Of a stretch of 64,000 nt of DNA, positions 7,502-15,830 are shown one piece after another. Source of the stretch: Antrihabitans spumae (GTDB lineage Bacteria; Actinomycetota; Actinomycetes; Mycobacteriales; Mycobacteriaceae). How positions within the stretch are numbered: position 1 is the first letter of the stretch; the number at the start of each line of letters is the position of its first letter. The stretch covers positions 1 to 64,000 of the forward strand of contig NZ_JBIMSN010000042.1 of NCBI RefSeq assembly GCF_043944905.1. Direction: 5' to 3'. The notes beneath the pieces are model-generated. The model worked only from the letters and a program-made list of their open reading frames with translations, was not told where the DNA came from and searched no databases. The translations under genes and the position numbers were made by a program.

Positions 7502-9147
7502 CTGCCGGCTCGATCCGTCGATGGTTGTACTCGGTCCGCAGGTGCGGGCTGCTGTGGCACGTCTCCAGCTTGGACAACCGGCTTCGAGTCGAGACCGGCT
7601 ACCTCGTCGGGTGTGGCGCGTAGCCGTAGGGGATCGACCGTACGCAACGACAACGCGGCGACGATGGCTGCGAAGGTTGCAGCGGCGACGTGCGGGAACG
7701 TGTAGAGACCGATCGAACCGTCCGGCTGGAATACCAGCATGAGCCAGGTCGAGAGCCCGACCAGAATCATCAATGTCGTTGTGGAGAGCGCGAATCCGGC
7801 CGCGAGCGCAAGTGGCCACGAGTAGTACCACGGCAGCGCGGCGGGGGAGAGGATGACGATCGCGACGAACGCGATCAAGATGCCCATCACCGCTTCGCGT
7901 TCGCTGCGCCGGAAGCGCCACCAGGTCCACACGAGGATCACGAGCAGCGCGATCGCGCACATCAACCGCGTCACCTCGAGAACGGGCGCGAGCCGCACAT
8001 CGGCGAACCACGACGTTCCGACCGTCACCAGGTGCGCCATGATCGTCGGCAGCGACAGCCAGTTGATGATCTTGGCGGAGCCGGACAGCGCTGTGAGCCA
8101 GCCGATTCCGACGCCCGCGATCGCCGATGCGACGACGAACACGACCGCGAAGACACCGACCCCCGCGCTTGCCGTTCGCAGGAACAATCCGATCTCGCTG
8201 TGCCGTTCGGGCTCGGTCCTACCGTTGCGCGCAGCGAGTTCGGCGCGGCGCTCGCGTTCGTGCACCATCCAGATCCACACCAGGAACGGCAGCGCGATAC
8301 CCGCGGTCGCCTTGATGGCGACACCGACTGCGACGACGACGATGCCTGCGACGTGGTGATGCTCGAGGACGAGCGCGATGCCTGCGGCCATCAGGCCGAC
8401 CATCAGCATCTCGTTGTGCACGCCACCGATGAGGTGAATCAGCACAAGGGGATTGAGGACGGCGAGCCACAGTGCGACAGCGGGCTTACCGCCGAGGTGG
8501 CGGGCGATGTGGGGGACCGCCCACATCATCAGCGCAAGACCGGGCAACATCGTCAGCCGCAACAGCATGGTGCCCGCGACGACGTTCTCGCCGGTGATCG
8601 TGGTGATCGCCTTGCCGAGCAGCAGAAAAATTGGACCGTACGGAGCCGTCGTCGTCGTCCATACGTTGCTCACGTTGTCCAGCAGGACACCGGGATTGGC
8701 AACGGGACCGACGGCGTAGGGGTCGAAGCCGTCCCGCAGCAGGGCGCCCTGAGCGAGGTAGGAGTAGGCGTCGCGGCTGAACATCGGCACCGCGAGCAGC
8801 AGTGGTCCGATCCACATCGGGACGATGGCGCGCAGTTCGTTCAGGGTGACACCACCCGCGATCGTCGCTCGCCCGAGCCGAACCCACGCGGTGATCATCA
8901 ACACGACGCCGATCCACACGAATGCGGTCGACAAGGCCAGCCCGTGTCCGTAGCGCAACCACGACAGATGCGCCGATTCGAGCAGCGGATCCTGGCGGCG
9001 GACACTGCCTGCGCCGAAGCCGCCGAACATGATCATGAGCGAGCCGACGAAACCGAGCACCGCGGCATGCCCCTCTGGGCTGCGGACGAAGTGCGACATC
9101 GTGCGGGACGCGGCGGAGAATCTGGTGCGCGAGGTGAGGAGGGACAT
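7498..9147 (-). CDS. mptA: Alpha-(1->6)-mannopyranosyltransferase A (GT-C family)
   Basis: Polytopic membrane enzyme (549 aa, about 12-13 hydrophobic segments) of the GT-C fold that extends the alpha-1,6-mannan backbone of lipomannan and lipoarabinomannan using polyprenyl-phosphate mannose. Family marks include FSRDAYSYLAQGALL in the first large outer loop, whose Asp is the probable catalytic base, then GFDPYAVGP and APYGPIFLLLGK. The ATG start at 9147 has GGAGGAAA 8 nt upstream. Its neighbour upstream is the idsA2-type prenyl synthase as in M. tuberculosis (Rv2173-Rv2174), and its stop overlaps the crtB start. MptB is the close paralogue; gene context favours MptA. Confidence 0.88.
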   Translation of the reverse strand: MSLLTSRTRFSAASRTMSHFVRSPEGHAAVLGFVGSLMIMFGGFGAGSVRRQDPLLESAHLSWLRYGHGLALSTAFVWIGVVLMITAWVRLGRATIAGGVTLNELRAIVPMWIGPLLLAVPMFSRDAYSYLAQGALLRDGFDPYAVGPVANPGVLLDNVSNVWTTTTAPYGPIFLLLGKAITTITGENVVAGTMLLRLTMLPGLALMMWAVPHIARHLGGKPAVALWLAVLNPLVLIHLIGGVHNEMLMVGLMAAGIALVLEHHHVAGIVVVAVGVAIKATAGIALPFLVWIWMVHERERRAELAARNGRTEPERHSEIGLFLRTASAGVGVFAVVFVVASAIAGVGIGWLTALSGSAKIINWLSLPTIMAHLVTVGTSWFADVRLAPVLEVTRLMCAIALLVILVWTWWRFRRSEREAVMGILIAFVAIVILSPAALPWYYSWPLALAAGFALSTTTLMILVGLSTWLMLVFQPDGSIGLYTFPHVAAATFAAIVAALSLRTVDPLRLRATPDEVAGLDSKPVVQAGDVPQQPAPADRVQPSTDRAGR

Positions 9148-9272
9148 CTGCAGTGTTTCCTCCCTCGAAGGTGCGCAGGCCGCATTGGCCGTGGAAGTGT
9201 CCGGTCGGGTACCGAGTTTAGTAGCTAGCGGGCGAAAACCACGCTTCTGCCTCGCGGTGGCCGGGCGCCGGG

Positions 9273-10430
9273 TCAGGAATTGCGCGCCGTCGCCGCCAAC
9301 GCCATCGCTCGCAAGCGGTCTTTGACCTGTGGCGTCGCGCTGCTGCTGTCCAGCGCGGTGAGCGCGCGAGCGGTGAGCGTGCCGATCCGGTGCTCGACGT
9401 CGTCGACAGCACCGAGATCGATCAGCGTCCTGCGGATGTCGTCGACGGCGGCGTCGGAAAGGTCGGTGCCGATCCCGTCGCGCAGCCGTTGCGCCGCACC
9501 GGGCGCACTCGCGTCGGCGCGCTGTAGGGCGACGGCGTAGAGCACCGTCCGTTTGCCTTCGCGCAGGTCGTCGCCGGACGGTTTACCGGTGATCGAGGGG
9601 TCGCCGAAGACGCCGAGCAGGTCGTCGCGCAGCTGAAACGCGATGCCTATGTCGGTGCCGAAGGTCCGGTATGCCTCGATGAGCGATGCGTCGGCATCGG
9701 CGAGCAACGCTCCGATGTGCAGTGGCCGTTCGATCGTGTACGACGCGGTTTTATAGCGATTGATGCGGAGCGCCGCCTCGACACTTTCGTCGCCACTCGC
9801 CTCACCTGCGATGTCGAGGAACTGACCGCCGAGGACCTCGGTGCGCATTGCCGACCAGACCGGAGCCAACCGAGCGACCGCTGCCGGATCGAGCTTCGCT
9901 TCACGCACCATGTCGTCCGCCCAGGCCAGCGCCAGATCGCCGAGCAGAATCGCGGCAGCGGACCCGAACTGTGCAGCTTCACCCGACCAACCGTGCGAGG
10001 TGTGCCGATCGGTGAAGGTCACGTGAACGGTCGGGAAGCCGCGCCTGGTGTGCGAGGAATCGATGATGTCGTCGTGAATCAGCGCGCAGGCCTGCACGAG
10101 TTCGAGTGCCGCGCAGACCTGTAGAACACCGGAGGCGTTGACGGGGTCGGCTGCCGGATCGCCACCGGCACCCAGCCAACCGGTCCAGGCGAAAGCCGGC
10201 CGAATACGTTTGCCGCCCCGCAGGACGAACTCTTCGAGGTGGCGCACCGCCGCTGCGAAATCGCCGCCGACCGGATCGACCAACTCCCGCCGCGACGCGA
10301 AGAATGCACGCAGAGCCGACTCGAATGCGGCGGAAAGTTCTGCGGGTTCGGTCGAGATCGGGACAACTCCGGCGGACAGAAGTACCTCCCAGATCGGCCG
10401 AGAGCGATCTCGGGTGCGGGTGCATCCCAA
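9273..10430 (-). CDS. Polyprenyl diphosphate synthase, IdsA2-like (probable GGPP synthase)
   Basis: Trans-isoprenyl diphosphate synthase that builds C15-C20 chains from IPP and allylic diphosphates. The first aspartate-rich motif is DDIID (residues 120-124 of the longest form), followed by RRGFPTVH; the second is FQLRDDLLGVFGD (about 265-277). GGKRIRP is the IPP-binding signature. The start is uncertain: the frame opens at TTG 10430 without a ribosome site, while GGGAGG lies 5 nt before a CTG at 10379, giving a 368-aa protein. No ATG or GTG lies in between. It probably feeds crtB, two genes downstream on the same strand, and perhaps polyprenyl-phosphate carriers. Confidence 0.87.
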   Translation of the reverse strand: MGCTRTRDRSRPIWEVLLSAGVVPISTEPAELSAAFESALRAFFASRRELVDPVGGDFAAAVRHLEEFVLRGGKRIRPAFAWTGWLGAGGDPAADPVNASGVLQVCAALELVQACALIHDDIIDSSHTRRGFPTVHVTFTDRHTSHGWSGEAAQFGSAAAILLGDLALAWADDMVREAKLDPAAVARLAPVWSAMRTEVLGGQFLDIAGEASGDESVEAALRINRYKTASYTIERPLHIGALLADADASLIEAYRTFGTDIGIAFQLRDDLLGVFGDPSITGKPSGDDLREGKRTVLYAVALQRADASAPGAAQRLRDGIGTDLSDAAVDDIRRTLIDLGAVDDVEHRIGTLTARALTALDSSSATPQVKDRLRAMALAATARNS

Positions 10431-10486
10431 CCATAGTGGGGTGCACCGACGAGACCGGCCACACCTGCTCTCCGAGTTGGCTCACC

Positions 10487-10498
10487 TATGCTTGCCCG
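10487..10498 (+). promoter_or_regulatory. -10 element of a probable leaderless metF transcript
   Basis: TATGCT at 10487-10492 ends 6 nt before the GTG start codon of metF at 10499, the spacing expected if transcription begins at the start codon. There is no Shine-Dalgarno sequence and no clear -35 box. Leaderless genes are common in this order, but this site rests on spacing alone. Confidence 0.5.
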
Positions 10499-11467
10499 GT
10501 GACATTCGATTCCGTCCGGGGCCGCGACAGCGCGGGCTGGGTATCCCGAACGCCTTCGATCGTGGACCGACTGCGGACCGACGAGGGCGGCCGAGTGCCG
10601 TTCTCCGTCGAATTCTCCCCACCGCGAGACGCTGCCGCAGAGGCGCGGCTCTGGCGAGCTGTGCGGGAATTCGAGCGGCTGCAACCGGCGTTCGTGTCCA
10701 TGACCTACGGTGCGGGCGGATCGACACGCGACAGAACGGTTCGCGTCACCGGCCAGCTTGCGGAGGAGACGACGCTGCTGCCGGTCGCACACCTGACCGC
10801 GGTATCGCACAGTGTCGACGAGCTGCGATCGATGGTCGGCGCATACGCGGACCGCGGCATTCGCAATATTCTCGTGCTGCGCGGCGACCCGCCCGGCGAT
10901 CCGATGGGCGAGTGGTGCAAGCATCCCGACGGCGTCGAATATGCCGACGAACTGGTTCGGCTGGTGCGTGATCTCGGTGACTTCCATGTCGGCGTCGCGT
11001 CGTTCCCCGAGGGTCACCATCGTTCGCCCGACCTCGCGCACGACACCAAGTTCCTGGTCTCGAAACTGCGTGCGGGCGCTGAGTATTCGATAACCCAGAT
11101 GTTCTTCGACGTAGAGCACTACCTACGGTTGCGTGATCGGGTCGCACTGCTCGACGCCGAGCAGGCCGCCAAGCCGATCATTCCCGAGTTGATGCCGATC
11201 ACATCGCTGCGCTCTGTCCGCAAGATGGTGGAGTTGTCCGGATCTGTGCTTCCGCCGGCGTTGGAGGCACGGCTCGCTGCCGCCGCAGGCGACGGGCCGG
11301 AGGAAAATCGGGCCGCCGTACGTGAGGTCGGCATCGACGTCGCCACCAAGATGGGCGAGCGTCTGATCGCCGAGGGCGCACCGGCGCTGCACTTCATCAC
11401 GTTGAATTTCGCTCGTGCGACGAGCGAAGTGCTGGCGAACCTAGGTCTCGCTGTCACCCACGTCTAG
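10499..11467 (+). CDS. metF: 5,10-methylenetetrahydrofolate reductase family protein (Rv2172c-like)
   Basis: Reduces 5,10-methylene-THF to 5-methyl-THF, the methyl donor for methionine. The 322-aa TIM-barrel protein shows FSVEFSPPRD near the N-terminus (the catalytic Glu region), YGAGGSTRDRT, VLRGDPPGD (folate-binding Asp) and QMFFD. It is the positional homologue of M. tuberculosis Rv2172c; mycobacterial members of this group are reported to be monomeric, NADH-using and without bound FAD, so cofactor use here should not be assumed. The true start is the GTG at 10499; an upstream in-frame ATG at 10304 lies inside the opposing prenyl synthase gene. Its 3' end overlaps the convergent glycosyltransferase gene by 27 bp. 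Confidence 0.88.
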   Translation: MTFDSVRGRDSAGWVSRTPSIVDRLRTDEGGRVPFSVEFSPPRDAAAEARLWRAVREFERLQPAFVSMTYGAGGSTRDRTVRVTGQLAEETTLLPVAHLTAVSHSVDELRSMVGAYADRGIRNILVLRGDPPGDPMGEWCKHPDGVEYADELVRLVRDLGDFHVGVASFPEGHHRSPDLAHDTKFLVSKLRAGAEYSITQMFFDVEHYLRLRDRVALLDAEQAAKPIIPELMPITSLRSVRKMVELSGSVLPPALEARLAAAAGDGPEENRAAVREVGIDVATKMGERLIAEGAPALHFITLNFARATSEVLANLGLAVTHV

Positions 11468-12586
11468 CGCCCTGCCCTTCCAGGCGAGGGTGCCGCGTCG
11501 TCGCGACCGGTGCGAACGCCAGGTCAATCGCAGATACAGCAGCACCGACACCGGGTGTAGCAGGGCATCCGGCATAGCCGTCGTCGATCCGCCGCTTTCG
11601 GTCGATCGGGCAGCAACCCTGCCTGCGACCGCGGCGGTGTACCCGATCAGGCCCCACCGGCGCTCGCTGCCGAAAACCGCTGCGAGCGGCGGAATCACGT
11701 ACGCCAGCACCGCGTAGGCGCCGACTGCGGCGCTGCCTGCCACCGAACCGTATGCGGTCCACAGCCAGCGCTCGTAGCCCTGCTCCAGATCGTCGGAGGT
11801 CCGATACATCCGACAGCGGGCAAGCGAACCAGCCCCGACGACAGAGGTTCGCATTCCGGCGCGGCGTACGGCGCGGGCCAGATCGAGATCCTCGGTGACG
11901 CTTGCGGCAACGGCGCTGTGGCCGCCGACAGCGCGATAGGACGCGGCATCGAACACCAAAAACTGCCCACAGGCCACAGCCATCGACGGACGCAGGGACC
12001 GCTGCGACGGCGCGATCGGCAGCGTCGAGGCCCACGACCAGCACAGCAGCGGCTGAATCAAACGTTCGGTCGGGGTAAGCGCGTCCTGTCGAGGCCACGC
12101 GGTCAGCAGCGCAACGCCGGACCGTTTCGATTCGTCGACGGCTGCGGCGAGCGCGCCGGGTTCGAGCCGGACGTCGGCGTCGAGAAACACGATGGTGCCT
12201 GCATCGGGACCCGGGGAGGTCTCGGCGAGGTCGGCGAGTGTCGAGCACGCTGCCGCCTTGCCCGTCCAGCCGGGTGCGGGGTCTGCTTCGCTGCGATGCA
12301 GTGCGAATCGGGTGTCGCCGTCGATCGCGGCAACAGCGGCGGCGTAGGTGTCGTCGGTGGAGTTGTCGTCGAGAATCAGCACGCGTAACGCAGCGACACC
12401 GGTCTGTGCGCGCAGATCACCGATCAGTTCCGGTAGGCGCTGTGCTTCGTTGCGGGCGGGCACGCACACCGTCACAGGCTCCGACCTCGTTCGCCCGGAA
12501 CGCAGTTGCCCGACGGTGCACCGGTTGAACACGGCGACCGTCGCTCCGGCGACGGCGAGAACTGTGCCGAGCCGCGCTACCCTCAC
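11441..12586 (-). CDS. Family 2 glycosyltransferase, CruG/HpnB-like (probable carotenoid glycosyltransferase)
   Basis: GT2 enzyme of 381 aa. It has an N-terminal hydrophobic anchor, the nucleotide-sugar binding start VTVCVPARNEAQRLPELI with LILDDNSTDDT, FLDADVRL (DXD metal motif), an ED acceptor motif in VTEDLDLARAVRRAG, and C-terminal membrane segments. It follows cruF and lppM on the same strand; its GTG start overlaps the lppM stop (GTGA). In cyanobacteria CruF and a GT2 enzyme, CruG, act in turn: hydration of the psi-end, then glycosylation of the new hydroxyl. The same pair here suggests a carotenoid glycoside; some rhodococci are reported to make carotenoid glucosides esterified with mycolic acid. 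Substrate is inferred from context. Confidence 0.8.
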   Translation of the reverse strand: MRVARLGTVLAVAGATVAVFNRCTVGQLRSGRTRSEPVTVCVPARNEAQRLPELIGDLRAQTGVAALRVLILDDNSTDDTYAAAVAAIDGDTRFALHRSEADPAPGWTGKAAACSTLADLAETSPGPDAGTIVFLDADVRLEPGALAAAVDESKRSGVALLTAWPRQDALTPTERLIQPLLCWSWASTLPIAPSQRSLRPSMAVACGQFLVFDAASYRAVGGHSAVAASVTEDLDLARAVRRAGMRTSVVGAGSLARCRMYRTSDDLEQGYERWLWTAYGSVAGSAAVGAYAVLAYVIPPLAAVFGSERRWGLIGYTAAVAGRVAARSTESGGSTTAMPDALLHPVSVLLYLRLTWRSHRSRRRGTLAWKGRALDVGDSET

Positions 12587-13368
12587 GCGTCTTCGGTCTG
12601 CTCTTCCTTCTTGCGGCCGCCCAGCTTGCCCGAGAGCTTGCCCGGCAACGAGAGGCCGCCCGCGGCGGCACCGCCGCCGCCCGGCCTAGGCCTCGGATCG
12701 CGGGTGACGTAGGCGAGCGCGGCGATGATCGCGGCAACGCCGAGTGTCGCGCCGCCGACGATTCCCGCCCAGCCTGCGAAGCTGCGGGTGTTCGGATCCG
12801 AGTATCTGACCTCTGCGCGGATCGTCGTCACCTCACCGGGTGGCAGCTTCCACGAGACGATCGAGTCGTTTTCCCTCGTGCCGTTCGTCGTTGCGACGCG
12901 GGCGGGAAAGGCGATGGTGAACTGCACGTCGGTGCCCTGTGCTGGAACGGACTTCAGGTCGACCTTGCCGGTCAATGTCACGAGGTCGCCACTGCGCTGC
13001 AGCTGCAACTGGAACGCACCCGCGCTCTGATCCGACATCAGACCGAGCTGCTGCACGTCGCCGAACGACAGTCCCTGGAAGAAGGCCTGGCTGCCGACGT
13101 AGCCGTCCTGCTTGTACTCCTGCACACGGACTTTCGATTCGAGTGACTCCGGCGGTTCCAGCTGCGGACCCTTGTCGGCTTCGTCTTTCGGCACCGTCGC
13201 GGCGACGATCTGGCCGGACACGCGATCGTCGGCGGAAACGCCCATCGAGACCTGGACGCGCAGGCAGCCCGCAAGCAGCGGAACGAGCAGCGCGAGCATG
13301 GTCAGAGCGGCGACGCGACGTACGCGGCCGCGTGTGGAGTCCCTCGAAGTCAGCGGCACAGAGGTCAT
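12583..13368 (-). CDS. lppM: Lipoprotein LppM
   Basis: Envelope lipoprotein (261 aa from the ATG at 13368). A signal peptide ends in the lipobox LLAGC (Cys at residue 35); a beta-rich domain follows, then a C-terminal transmembrane helix (about 195-220) and a Gly/Lys-rich tail. The homologous M. tuberculosis LppM (Rv2171) binds phosphatidylinositol mannosides and influences phagosome traffic. I prefer this start, which has GGCAGG just upstream, over an in-frame ATG at 13404 that would lengthen the N-region to about 30 residues. It lies between cruF and the GT2 gene with a GTGA overlap to the latter, an unusual neighbourhood for lppM. Confidence 0.85.
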   Translation of the reverse strand: MTSVPLTSRDSTRGRVRRVAALTMLALLVPLLAGCLRVQVSMGVSADDRVSGQIVAATVPKDEADKGPQLEPPESLESKVRVQEYKQDGYVGSQAFFQGLSFGDVQQLGLMSDQSAGAFQLQLQRSGDLVTLTGKVDLKSVPAQGTDVQFTIAFPARVATTNGTRENDSIVSWKLPPGEVTTIRAEVRYSDPNTRSFAGWAGIVGGATLGVAAIIAALAYVTRDPRPRPGGGGAAAGGLSLPGKLSGKLGGRKKEEQTEDA

Positions 13369-13443
13369 CCTGCCATCCGAGCGCCGTCGTCGCGTCATCG
13401 ACATTCGCCCGACATTCGCCCGAACTGCTCCGACCGGCGGCGA

Positions 13444-14271
13444 TCAGCGATTCTTGGGTGCGCGGTCTCGTAGTTCGGCATAGCTGGTAACTCGAGCTGC
13501 GACCTCGGGCGCGATACGTGCCAGCAGCGGGACGCCGAGCACACCCATGACGACAAGGCCGTAGATCGCGGAGAAGCGCAGTTCCGGTGCGGACAGAAAC
13601 ACCGCGTGAGCGAGCGCGGAGCCGAGCCAGGTCCACACGAACAGTGCGATTGGCACCGCAAGCATTCGGTCGGGGACGTCCGGGACGTCGGAGCGGGGGA
13701 GCCGTGAGATCGCAAATGCCATCGTGACGGCGACAGCGAACCAGCCCAGATAGTTGGTGACGGGTATGTGTCCGAGTCCCGGTAGGCCAGCCATCTCGGA
13801 GTGCCAGGTCCACTGGCCGTCGGCAACCATCTGCGGGTCGAGATAGAGGTCCCAGCCGACCGCGCCGAAGCCGGTCGCGACAATTTGTAATCCGTTGCGG
13901 CGGAACAGTATCGTAGCGACGGTCCAGACCGTGTAGATCCCTGCCGTCCAGGCCAACGCGACCGCGAGGGGGACGCCGCCGACCGTGTTGCCGAGCCGGC
14001 CGACGGCGTAGTCGTATGGGCCGAACGGGAAACCGGTTGCTGTGCCGAGCATTTCGACCGCAAGCCCGAGTCCGCCCGTGCAGAGCAGGAAGCCGAGGGT
14101 CCACGCGGTGCCACGCACGAGCACGGCGTGACTGAGGCACGTCGAAGCGAACAGTGCGACGACTGCCATCGTCACCCGATCTCGTACGTCGCCGTCGGTC
14201 AGCGGGTACGCGATCTGCGCGGCAATTGTCGCCACCGCCAGACCGGTCGGAATTCGCTGTGTGAGTGTCAT
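13444..14271 (-). CDS. cruF: Carotenoid 1',2'-hydratase, CruF-like membrane protein
   Basis: Integral membrane protein of 275 aa with about 7-8 hydrophobic segments, of the CruF/bacterioruberin-hydratase family (formerly DUF422). Family marks are GFPFGPYDYAVGRLG, GWDLYLDPQMVADGQWTW and GIPVTNYLGWF-like HIPVTNYLGWF. Members add water across the 1',2' double bond of an acyclic carotenoid end. The ATG at 14271 overlaps the stop of the CrtO-like gene (ATGA), so it is translationally coupled. The long open frame running upstream in the same phase is a shadow of that gene. It points to a hydroxylated psi-end that the downstream GT2 enzyme could glycosylate. Confidence 0.87.
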   Translation of the reverse strand: MTLTQRIPTGLAVATIAAQIAYPLTDGDVRDRVTMAVVALFASTCLSHAVLVRGTAWTLGFLLCTGGLGLAVEMLGTATGFPFGPYDYAVGRLGNTVGGVPLAVALAWTAGIYTVWTVATILFRRNGLQIVATGFGAVGWDLYLDPQMVADGQWTWHSEMAGLPGLGHIPVTNYLGWFAVAVTMAFAISRLPRSDVPDVPDRMLAVPIALFVWTWLGSALAHAVFLSAPELRFSAIYGLVVMGVLGVPLLARIAPEVAARVTSYAELRDRAPKNR

Positions 14272-15830
14272 CTCCGCCGCCACGGTAGTCGTGCGTCGGA
14301 CAGCGCAAGTCGTGCTGCTGTCCGACCGCTCGCCCCGCTCACCCCACCGCCGGGGTGCGTGGACGCTCCCGTCAGGTAGAGGCCCCTCGCACCGGGAACG
14401 CGATGTCCCGAGAGCTCGGGGATCGGTCGCCACATCATCATCTGATCGAGCGACATGTCGAGATGCATGATGTTGCCCCCGAGCAAGCCCATCTCGCGTT
14501 CCAGGTCCTTCGGTGTCTGGACGTGCCGGTCGAGCACGGATGCCGCGAATCCCGGTGCGACAGCGTCGACCTCGGCAACGATCCGGTCGGCTTCGCTTTC
14601 GGCGAGGTCGTCCCAGTTCCGGCCACCGCTCGGCGCGTAGGGATGCCATTGCGACCACAGTGACACCTGGTGCTGGCCCGGAGGGCAGACCGACGGGTCG
14701 ATGCCGCTGAAGCTCATCGCCAGAACAGCTGGGCGAGGGGGTAATTCCCCTGCCAGGGTGGCGCCGTGTGCGAGGTGCAACTGACTTCGGTCGGCGACGA
14801 GGAGCCCTAGGCCCGACGTCGATTCCGCGACGGAGTCGGCGCCGGAGTAGCGAGGGAGCGCATTTGTTGCCAGTCGAACGACCATGCCGATCCCCGGCCC
14901 GACGCGGATACGTCTGCGCCAACTGTCGAGAACCGTCGGGTCGTGGCCGCCGCGTTCGAGCAGGTCGAGGGTCGTCGAGATGTGACACCCCGCGACCACA
15001 CGACGGGCGTGAACGGAACGTCCGTTCGCGGTCTCGGCGTGCCAACCGTCGCGAGCGTGGCGCAGTGCGACGACGGCGTCACCGCCGACGATGGTGCCGC
15101 CGTCCGACTGCAGCTTCGCCGCAAGTGCCTCGGTCAGTGCGCCGCTGCCACCGACCGCCCTTCCTGGCGGCAGTGTGTGCATCAGAGCCGTGAACCCGAC
15201 CATCGGTGCCGTACCCGGCTCCGACATCGGCGGTCCGGACTGGGCGCCGAACCAGGCGAGTGCGGCTTTGAGTCGCTCGCTGCGAAAAGTAGCGTCCAGC
15301 AACGCATTTCCCGAGGTGAGAAACTGGCGGGAGAGTTCGCTCGGGCTCGGTCCGACGTCGAGTCCCCAGAACGAGCGCAGTAGTTTCGGGCCGGTCGGCG
15401 GTCCGCCGAATGCGCGCATCACCCGAGCGCTTCGTGGTGCCCAGTCGGCGGTGAAGCTGCGGTAGTTCTCGGCATCGCTCGTTCCGCAGGCGGCACGGAT
15501 CGATTCGCAGGTGCGGTCGAGGTCGCGGTGGAAGACGATCGGGGGAGCGCCGTCGACACCGGCAGGCGCGAAGGCCCATGGATCGCAATCGACGTAGCGC
15601 AGGCCGTGTGCGTCCAGGTCGAGCTCGTCGAGGATGCCGGTGTGCCGGATCATGATGTGCGCCGACGAGCCCCGATCGACGCGGTGTCCAGGAAAGCGTT
15701 CCACCGTCGATACGGCGCCGCCGAAGACGGTGTCGCGTTCGAGCACCTCGACGGACCAACCTGCTTCGGCCAGATAACACGCGGCGACGAGAGCGTTGTG
15801 TCCCGAGCCGACGACGACGACATCGATCAC
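14268..15830 (-). CDS. FAD-dependent carotenoid oxidoreductase, CrtO/phytoene dehydrogenase-like
   Basis: A 520-aa flavoprotein of the phytoene desaturase/CrtO superfamily. The N-terminus has the dinucleotide-binding fold VVVGSGHNALVAACYLAEAG with GGAVST; the C-terminus has the FAD signature around GLYLTGASTHPGGGVSGASG. The GSGHN form and the GGNIMHLDMSLDQ stretch fit the CrtO-type ketolase and PYROXD2 group better than CrtI desaturases. Rhodococcal CrtO makes 4-keto-gamma-carotene, so ketolase is the leading guess, desaturase the alternative. GTG start at 15830 overlaps the GNAT stop (GTGA); its own stop overlaps cruF. No CrtI desaturase or lycopene cyclase is in the window, so the pathway needs genes elsewhere. 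Confidence 0.82.
   Translation of the reverse strand: MIDVVVVGSGHNALVAACYLAEAGWSVEVLERDTVFGGAVSTVERFPGHRVDRGSSAHIMIRHTGILDELDLDAHGLRYVDCDPWAFAPAGVDGAPPIVFHRDLDRTCESIRAACGTSDAENYRSFTADWAPRSARVMRAFGGPPTGPKLLRSFWGLDVGPSPSELSRQFLTSGNALLDATFRSERLKAALAWFGAQSGPPMSEPGTAPMVGFTALMHTLPPGRAVGGSGALTEALAAKLQSDGGTIVGGDAVVALRHARDGWHAETANGRSVHARRVVAGCHISTTLDLLERGGHDPTVLDSWRRRIRVGPGIGMVVRLATNALPRYSGADSVAESTSGLGLLVADRSQLHLAHGATLAGELPPRPAVLAMSFSGIDPSVCPPGQHQVSLWSQWHPYAPSGGRNWDDLAESEADRIVAEVDAVAPGFAASVLDRHVQTPKDLEREMGLLGGNIMHLDMSLDQMMMWRPIPELSGHRVPGARGLYLTGASTHPGGGVSGASGRTAARLALSDARLPWRRR

Noticed and set aside
7690..9228. 512-codon plus-strand open frame over mptA
   Set aside because: Composition is Arg/Gln/His-rich antisense of a membrane protein; mptA is certain.
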